This document shows positions 8,818-15,218 of a DNA stretch of 15,218 nt, one piece after another. Each line of letters starts with the position of its first letter. Position 1 is the stretch's first letter. Source of the DNA: Chloroflexota bacterium (GTDB lineage Bacteria; Chloroflexota; Limnocylindria; Limnocylindrales; CSP1-4); contig JAJYGO010000201.1 of the NCBI GenBank assembly GCA_021785115.1, forward strand, positions 1 through 15,218, given 5' to 3'. The notes under the pieces are model-generated. The model made no database searches. It was not told the origin of the DNA and was given only the letters and a program-made list of their open reading frames with translations. A program made the position numbers and the translations under genes.

Positions 8818-11190
8818 TCACCGGTAGTCGAGCACGGCCCGCGGTCCCGGCACGTCGGGGATGGGGGCGGGCCCGCCGGAGGTGCGCGCCGGCGCGAGGC
8901 CGGCCAGCTCGTCGGGGGTCACCGGGACCCGGTTCAGCTCGCGCCCGGTGGCATCCCGGAGTGCTGCCGCGATCGCTGCGGTGGCGACGATGGTCGAGCC
9001 CTCGCCGACACCCTTGGCGCCGTACGGCACGCCGGGCTCCGGGTCCTCGACCACCGCCGAGACGACCGGCGGCATGTCCAGGATGGTGGGCAGCAGGTAG
9101 TCGGTGAACGACGCGTTGGCGATCCGGCCGTCGCGCAGCTGGATCTCCTCGAGCAGGGCCAGTCCGAGGCCCTGCGCCGCTCCGCCCTCGATCTGCCCCT
9201 CCACCCCGCGCGGGTTGAGCGCCTTCCCCACGTCCTGCACGCCGGCCAGCTGGACGACCCGCGCCAGGCCGAGCTCCTCGTCGACCTCGACCACGGCGCG
9301 CATCGCCCCGAAGATGAACATCACGTGCGGGTTCTCGCCCTGGCCGCGCTCGTCGAGCGGCGTGGTCGGGCGATGGTGGAACACCTCCCGGGCCTCGACC
9401 GGGGTGTCGAGGAAGTGGTCGATCCCGCCGAGCGGCACGTCGCCGTCGAACACCCGGCCGTCCTCCAGGCGCAGCGGGCCGCGCGCCGCGTCGGGGCCGA
9501 GCGCCTCCACGACCCGGGCGAGGAGACGCTCCCGGACGGTGGCACAGGCGGTCGCCACGGCACCACCGGCCATCACGGTCTGCCGCGAGGCGGAGGTCGA
9601 GCCCCCCGATCCGATCTCCGTGTCGGGTTGCTCCACCACCACCTCGTCCACGCCCAGCTCGGTGCGTGCGATCTGCGCCAGGACGGTGTGCAGTCCCTGC
9701 CCGACCTCGATGGCCGCCGTGTGGATGGTCGCGACGGGCCCATCGATCCCGCGCTCGAGGCGCACCGCCGCCTCGCAGGAATCGTCGAAGCCGTAGCTGT
9801 AGGCGACGTTCTTGTACCCGAACGCGAGCCCCACCCCGCGCCGGATGTGCTCGCCGCGGCCCACGTTGCCAGCCCCTCCGGGGAGGGTCAGCCGGTCGCG
9901 GTCGGTGGGCGGGATGTCGGGCGGCATGGGCAGCGCCGCGCAGCGCTCGAGCACCTCGCGGCCGGGCGCCGACCCGCGGATCGTCTGCCCGGTGGGCAGC
10001 ACCGACCCGGTGTGCACGGCATTGCGGAGGCGCAGTTCCAGCGGATCCATCCCCAGGGCGGCAGCGAGCTTGTCCATCTGCGCCTCGTGGGCGAAGCAGA
10101 CCTGCACGGAACCGAACCCGCGCATGGCGCCGGTGGGCGGGTTGTTCGTGTAGACCGAGGTGCCCTCGATCAGCGCGTTGGGCACCTCGTAGGGGCCGGC
10201 CGCGAACGTGCAGGCGTTCGCGAGGACCACGGAGGAGGAGGACGTATACGCGCCCGACTCGAGCAGCAGCCGGACCCGCGCGCTGACCAGGGTGCCGTCG
10301 CGCCGGGCCCCCGTCCGCGCCCAGATCCGCGCCGGGTGCCGGTGGACGTGGCCGAAGAACGACTCCTCGCGCCCGTACACCATCTTCACCGGCCGGCCCA
10401 GGGACAGCGCGAGCAGGCAGGCGTGGATGTGCATGGACACGTCCTCGCGGGCCCCGAAGGCACCGCCCACGCCGGCACAGTGGAGCCGCACCTTCTCCTC
10501 GGGCAGCCCGACGCAGGGGGCGATCTGCCGGCGATCGCTGTGCAGCCACTGCGTGGAGACATGCAGGTCCACGCCGCCGTCGGGGGCCGGGATCGCCAGG
10601 CCCGCCTCCGGGCCGAGCGGCGCCTGGTCCTGCATCCCGACCTCGTAGTACCCCTCCACCCAGACGTCGGCCCGGGCATCCGGGTCGCCGTGCACGATGC
10701 GGACGTGCCGCATGACGTTGCCGACCTCGGTGACGGCGGGCGCGTCCGGGCGCAGGGCGGCCTCCATGTCGGTCACCGCGGGGAGCGGCTCGTACTCGAC
10801 GCGTACCGCGGCGACCGCCGCGCGGGCCTGCTCGGGGTCGTCGGCCGCCAGGACCGCCACCGGCTCGCCGGCGTAGCGGACGATGCCCTCGGCCAGTACC
10901 GGCTGGTCCTCGTACTCCAGGCCGTAGCGGCGCCTGGCCGGCAGGTCGGCCGCGGTCAGCACGCGGCGCACGCCGGGGAGTGCCAGGGCGGGTGCGACGT
11001 CGATCGACCGGATGCGGGCACTCGGATGCGGGCTGCGCACCGTGGCGCCGTAGAGCATCCCCTCCTCCCAGAGGTCGCTCCCGTAGGCGAACGACCCGAG
11101 GGCCTTGGGGAGGCCGTCGATCCGGGCGGCGGAGGTCCCGATGCGGCCCGCCCGCCCGGCCAGTCCGACGCCCCGAGCTTCTACCGCCAT
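8818..11190 (-). CDS. Xanthine dehydrogenase-type molybdopterin-binding subunit (complete)
   Basis: This 790-residue large subunit belongs to the xanthine oxidase family, which hydroxylates purines at a molybdopterin centre. It starts with the usual DGLPKALGSFAYGSDL small-domain strand. Motifs are GVGGAFGARED (240-250), REES...HRHP (274-285), NNPPTGAMRGFG (349-360) with the Arg equivalent to a substrate-contacting Arg of xanthine oxidase, VGQGLHTVLAQ, and PYGAKGVGEGST, where E730 is the catalytic glutamate. Everything needed for activity is present. The ATG lies one base after the amidohydrolase stop, with GGGAGG eight bases upstream inside that gene. It has no electron-transfer domains of its own and must use separate Fe-S and FAD subunits, most likely the pair at 12589-13954. 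Hypoxanthine and xanthine are the likely substrates given the flanking deaminases. Confidence 0.92.
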   Translation of the reverse strand: MAVEARGVGLAGRAGRIGTSAARIDGLPKALGSFAYGSDLWEEGMLYGATVRSPHPSARIRSIDVAPALALPGVRRVLTAADLPARRRYGLEYEDQPVLAEGIVRYAGEPVAVLAADDPEQARAAVAAVRVEYEPLPAVTDMEAALRPDAPAVTEVGNVMRHVRIVHGDPDARADVWVEGYYEVGMQDQAPLGPEAGLAIPAPDGGVDLHVSTQWLHSDRRQIAPCVGLPEEKVRLHCAGVGGAFGAREDVSMHIHACLLALSLGRPVKMVYGREESFFGHVHRHPARIWARTGARRDGTLVSARVRLLLESGAYTSSSSVVLANACTFAAGPYEVPNALIEGTSVYTNNPPTGAMRGFGSVQVCFAHEAQMDKLAAALGMDPLELRLRNAVHTGSVLPTGQTIRGSAPGREVLERCAALPMPPDIPPTDRDRLTLPGGAGNVGRGEHIRRGVGLAFGYKNVAYSYGFDDSCEAAVRLERGIDGPVATIHTAAIEVGQGLHTVLAQIARTELGVDEVVVEQPDTEIGSGGSTSASRQTVMAGGAVATACATVRERLLARVVEALGPDAARGPLRLEDGRVFDGDVPLGGIDHFLDTPVEAREVFHHRPTTPLDERGQGENPHVMFIFGAMRAVVEVDEELGLARVVQLAGVQDVGKALNPRGVEGQIEGGAAQGLGLALLEEIQLRDGRIANASFTDYLLPTILDMPPVVSAVVEDPEPGVPYGAKGVGEGSTIVATAAIAAALRDATGRELNRVPVTPDELAGLAPARTSGGPAPIPDVPGPRAVLDYR

Positions 11191-11191
11191 C

Positions 11192-12592
11192 TCACCGACC
11201 TCCCTCGCCGTGCAGGGCCACCGTTCCGGCGGCCCCGGTCGCGGCGATGCGGGCGGCCACCCGGTGGCCGCGCGCCGCCAGCGATGTCTCGTCGACGTTC
11301 GCGAGCTGGCCGTCCCGGACCACGACGCGCCCCTCGACCAGCAGGTGCCGGACCCGCTGCGGCCAGGCCAGCACGATCCCCGCGACCGGGTCCGCCTCGA
11401 TCCCGGCGGTCGCCAGGCCCGTCACGTCGAACAGCGCGATGTCCGCCCGCCGGCCCGGCTCGATCGCGCCCAGGTCGTCGCGCCCCAGGCAGGCGGCACC
11501 GCCGCGGGTGCCCAGGCGCAGCGCCTCCCGCGCGGTCATCGCCGCGGGGCCGCCCCGGCCGCGGGCCACCATGAGCGCCTGCCTGGCCTCGCCGAGCATG
11601 TGGCCGCCATCGTTCGACGCGGAGCCGTCCACGCCGAGCCCGACCGGGACGCCCGCGTCCACCAGCTCCCGAACCCGGGCCATCCCCGAGCCGAGCCGCA
11701 GGTTGGACGTGGGGCAGTGGGCCACGGCGGTGCCGGAGGCGGCGAGCTTCGCGATGTCGCCGTCCGACAGATGCACCGCGTGCGCCAGCCAGACGTCGTC
11801 GCCCAGGAAGTCCTGGCGCTCCAGGAGGTCGACGGGGCGGCATCCGAACCGCTCGAGGCAGAACGCCTCCTCGTCCGCGGTCTCGGCGATATGCGTGTGC
11901 AGGCGCACCCCGAGGTGTCGCGCCAGGGCCGCCGACTCCCGCATCAGGGGGTCGCTGGCCGAGAACGGGGAGCAGGGCGCGATGCCGATGCGGACCATGG
12001 CGCCCGGCGCGGGATCGTGCCAGGCCGAGACGGCCTGCTCGGTCTCCGCGAGCACGACGTCGGTCTCCTGGGTCACGACATCCGGGGGGAGCCCCCCGCG
12101 GGAGGCCCCGAGGTCCATGGAGCCGCGCGTGGCGTGGATGCGCATGCCGATCGCGCGCGCCGCCTCGATCTCCGCCGCGAGCAGGTCGCCGCGGCCCGCC
12201 GGGAAGACGTAGTGGTGGTCCGCGGCGGTGGAGCAGCCCGAGAGGGCGAGTTCCGCGAGCCCGGCGCCTGCCGCGGCGCCGACCCACTCGGCGTCGAGTC
12301 CCGCCCACACCGGGTAGAGCTCGGTGAGCCAGCCGAAGAGGCCCGACTCCTGGGCGCGTGCCCGGGTGAGGACCTGGTACAGGTGGTGATGGGTGTTGAC
12401 CAGTCCGGGGATGGCCACGCAGCCCGTGCCGTCGACGACCTGCGCCCCCTCCCGCAGCGGGGCGGGCGGCTCCCCGGCCCCGACCCACGCGACCACGCCG
12501 TCCTCGACCAGGATCGACGCGTTCCGCAGCTCGGTGCCCGCGTCGTCCATGGTCGCCACGGCCGCGCAGCCGGCGACAAGGGTCCGGTTCAT
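11192..12592 (-). CDS. 8-oxoguanine deaminase-type amidohydrolase
   Basis: The 466-residue protein belongs to the AtzB/8-oxoguanine deaminase branch of the amidohydrolase superfamily. Visible are PGLVNTHHHLYQ (H68/H70 metal pair), LFGWLTELYPVWAGLD typical of this branch, TRGSMDLG, LHTHIAET (H232, H234 and E237), a histidine at about 271, and GLGVDGSASND (about 318-328) with the catalytic Asp D322. The family reaction is 8-oxoguanine plus water to urate plus ammonia (EC 3.5.4.32); some relatives accept other substituted purines or pyrimidines, so guanine cannot be excluded. The ATG overlaps the Fe-S subunit stop as ATGA and has only a weak upstream AGGTGA, suggesting coupled translation. The frame is open further upstream, but that is only a shadow of the Fe-S gene. 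Confidence 0.9.
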   Translation of the reverse strand: MNRTLVAGCAAVATMDDAGTELRNASILVEDGVVAWVGAGEPPAPLREGAQVVDGTGCVAIPGLVNTHHHLYQVLTRARAQESGLFGWLTELYPVWAGLDAEWVGAAAGAGLAELALSGCSTAADHHYVFPAGRGDLLAAEIEAARAIGMRIHATRGSMDLGASRGGLPPDVVTQETDVVLAETEQAVSAWHDPAPGAMVRIGIAPCSPFSASDPLMRESAALARHLGVRLHTHIAETADEEAFCLERFGCRPVDLLERQDFLGDDVWLAHAVHLSDGDIAKLAASGTAVAHCPTSNLRLGSGMARVRELVDAGVPVGLGVDGSASNDGGHMLGEARQALMVARGRGGPAAMTAREALRLGTRGGAACLGRDDLGAIEPGRRADIALFDVTGLATAGIEADPVAGIVLAWPQRVRHLLVEGRVVVRDGQLANVDETSLAARGHRVAARIAATGAAGTVALHGEGGR

Positions 12593-13062
12593 GGCGTCAC
12601 CTGGTCCATCCGGTCGGCTGCAAGGCGGACCGCGTCCAGGATCTTCTCGTAGCCCGTGCAGCGGCAGAGGTTGCCGGAGAGCGCCTCGCGCACCGTCTCC
12701 TCGGACGGGTGGGGATCGCGGCGGAGCAGGTCCGCCACCGCCACCTCGAAGCCCGGCGTGCAGAAGCCGCACTGCACCGCGCCGGCCTCCAGGAACGCCT
12801 CCTGCACCGGGTGGAGGACCCCATCGTGGGACAGGGATTCGATCGTCTCGACGTGGCGGCCGTCCGCCTGCGCCGCCAGGACCAGGCACGAGCAGACGAG
12901 CTCGCCGTCCAGCCAGACCGAGCAGGAGCCGCACTCGCCCTGCTCGCAGGCGTTCTTCGTCCCCCAGAGGCCCAGGTCGTCGCGCAGCATCGAGAGAAGG
13001 CTGGCGCCGGGCCACACTTCGGCCTCCCGCCAGCCGCCGTTCACGTTCAGTCGGACCAGCAC
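12589..13062 (-). CDS. Molybdenum hydroxylase [2Fe-2S] subunit
   Basis: The 157-residue small subunit carries two [2Fe-2S] clusters and passes electrons from the molybdenum site to FAD. The plant-ferredoxin-type N-terminal domain has C39, C44, C47 and C59 (NACEQGECGSC...CSCL). The helical second domain has VQCGFCTPG (C98, C101) and NLCRCTGY (C133, C135). All eight cysteines are present and the length is normal. I take the GTG start, with GGAGG six bases upstream; the second residue is Leu. It lies 19 bases after the FAD subunit and overlaps the next gene by ATGA. It may serve either or both of the Mo subunits in this window. Confidence 0.95.
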   Translation of the reverse strand: MLVRLNVNGGWREAEVWPGASLLSMLRDDLGLWGTKNACEQGECGSCSVWLDGELVCSCLVLAAQADGRHVETIESLSHDGVLHPVQEAFLEAGAVQCGFCTPGFEVAVADLLRRDPHPSEETVREALSGNLCRCTGYEKILDAVRLAADRMDQVTP

Positions 13063-13081
13063 GTCGTGCCTCCTCGCCGTC

Positions 13082-13954
13082 TCAGCCCGCCGCCAGGCGC
13101 CGGTCGTCCAGCGCCCAGGTCAGGGCACGCCGCGCCAGCACCGCGCACGCGTGGCGGCGGTACGCAGCCGTCCCGCGGATGTCGTCGATCGGCCGCGCCG
13201 CCGCGGCGGCCAGCTCGCCGAAGCGCCCCAGGGCGTCTGCCGGGACCTCGGCCCTCGGGTCCGCCCAGGCACCCGACTCATCCAGGATGCCCGCCCCGAA
13301 GGCCTCTGCCTCGGGGGCGCGGAGGATGGTGGGTCCCACCGATCCCAGGGCGATCCGGATGCGGCGGGCCGCGGTGTCCAGCTGGAGCGAGACTCCCGCG
13401 ATCGCGATCACCATGGCGTTGCGGGTCCCGACCTTTGAGAAGGACCCGGGCCCGTCGGGCTGCCGCCACTCCACCGCCACGATCAGCTCGTCGGGGGCGA
13501 GAGCGTTGCGCTTCGGCCCCACCAGGAACTCGCGCCAGGGGATGCGCCGGGTCCCCGCGGTCGAGGCGGCCACCACCTCCGCGTCGTAGACGGCGAGCAC
13601 GGGCAGCGAGTCGCCCGCGGGCGACGCCGTTCCCAGGTTGCCGCCCACCGTCCCGCGGTTGCGGATCTGGGGCGATCCCACGGTCCGGGCGGCCTGCGCC
13701 AGCGCCGGGTGGTCGGCCAGCTCGCGGATGATGCGCGCGTACGTGACCCCGGCGCCGAGAGTGACGCGGCCGTCCTCCCGGCCGATCACCTGGAGCTCGG
13801 GTAGCCGCGACACGTCGAGGATCGCCTCGGGGCGGCGCCGGCCGAAGTTGAGCTCGACCATCAAGTCCGTGCCGCCCGCGATCGGGATGGCCTGGGGATG
13901 CGCCGCCCGGACCTCGAGAGCCTCGTACAGCGACGACGGCCGGAAAACCTCCAC
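13082..13954 (-). CDS. Molybdenum hydroxylase FAD-binding subunit
   Basis: The 290-residue medium subunit holds FAD and delivers electrons to the final acceptor. IAGGTDLMV (25-33) and GTVGGNLGTASPAGD (101-115) are the two FAD-binding loops, and the length is typical. There is no cysteine motif for an extra Fe-S cluster of the 4-hydroxybenzoyl-CoA reductase type. The GTG start has GGGAGG nine bases upstream. The gene sits between the partial Mo subunit and the Fe-S subunit, giving the order Mo, FAD, Fe-S in transcription direction. Confidence 0.94.
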   Translation of the reverse strand: MEVFRPSSLYEALEVRAAHPQAIPIAGGTDLMVELNFGRRRPEAILDVSRLPELQVIGREDGRVTLGAGVTYARIIRELADHPALAQAARTVGSPQIRNRGTVGGNLGTASPAGDSLPVLAVYDAEVVAASTAGTRRIPWREFLVGPKRNALAPDELIVAVEWRQPDGPGSFSKVGTRNAMVIAIAGVSLQLDTAARRIRIALGSVGPTILRAPEAEAFGAGILDESGAWADPRAEVPADALGRFGELAAAAARPIDDIRGTAAYRRHACAVLARRALTWALDDRRLAAG

Positions 13955-13957
13955 GAC

Positions 13958-14057
13958 TCAGAACCTCCCTCCCGCGGGCGCCCCGTCCGTGGCCGGCAGG
14001 GTGCGCAGCGGGTGCAGGAACGGACCCGCGCAGACGGCCTGCGCGTGCGCGCCAACG

Positions 14058-14074
<17 letters not shown>
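13958..14074 (-). CDS. Possible 38-residue ORF or frameshifted C-terminal extension of the Mo subunit
   Basis: In the frame shifted by one base from the Mo subunit, an ATG at 14074 opens 38 codons ending in TGA just three bases before the FAD subunit GTG. GAGG lies six bases before the ATG. The peptide contains VCAGPFLHPLRTLPATDG, with balanced composition rather than the Arg-rich look of shadow frames, and about 31 of 34 codons checked end in G or C. The open frame also runs a little upstream of the ATG, inside the Mo subunit gene. Two readings are possible: a small overlapping gene, or the genuine tail of the Mo subunit separated by a +1 frameshift or a one-base sequencing insertion. I do not recognise a domain. 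Confidence 0.4.

Positions 14075-15218
<1,144 letters not shown>

Noticed and set aside
8464..11574. Long plus-strand open frame opposite the hydroxylase and adenine deaminase genes
   Set aside because: The minus strand carries complete catalytic motifs over the whole interval; the plus-strand translation is low-complexity and shows no domain.

Overview
The window is a single tightly packed operon-like block. Every gene I can support lies on the minus strand, so transcription runs from base 15218 toward base 1. The DNA is very GC-rich, with strong third-position GC. Several starts are GTG, and most are preceded by a clear purine-rich ribosome binding site; the amidohydrolase at 12592 has only a weak one. 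This fits a high-GC bacterium such as a Chloroflexota (Thermomicrobia- or Limnocylindria-like) or Actinomycetota member. The sequence alone does not settle which. The block is cut at both ends, and no gene-free stretch exceeds about 100 bases.

The upstream half (15218 to 6900) is a purine-base oxidation and deamination module. In transcription order it holds the C-terminal part of a molybdopterin hydroxylase subunit, an FAD subunit, a two-[2Fe-2S] subunit, an 8-oxoguanine-deaminase-type amidohydrolase, a second complete molybdopterin hydroxylase subunit, and an adenine deaminase. Together they could take adenine to hypoxanthine, hypoxanthine to xanthine and urate, and 8-oxoguanine to urate. 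Two Mo subunits appear beside only one visible FAD/Fe-S pair.

The downstream half (6875 to 1) is less expected. It holds a class I aminotransferase, a divergent transketolase-type thiamine-diphosphate enzyme with GEG in place of the usual GDG, two different fold-type-II PLP enzymes (one cysteine-synthase-like, one threonine-synthase-like) that overlap by four bases, and an SsnA-type amidohydrolase that appears to start without its usual N-terminal segment. In enterobacteria ssnA sits in an anaerobic purine/urate gene cluster together with a fold-type-II PLP enzyme (YgeX, 2,3-diaminopropionate ammonia-lyase). My working inference is that this half processes the amino-acid-like carbon skeleton left from purine breakdown. 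The transketolase-like enzyme and the cysteine-synthase-like enzyme are not part of any purine pathway I know.

Smaller oddities include a coding-looking stretch between the partial Mo subunit and the FAD gene (a possible +1 frameshift or a 38-residue ORF), a 27-codon ORF joined by ATGA overlaps to both neighbours just before ssnA, and a perfect 12-bp hairpin inside the threonine-synthase-like gene. I see no transporter, regulator, uricase, hydantoinase, XdhC-type maturation factor, tRNA, mobile element or CRISPR array.
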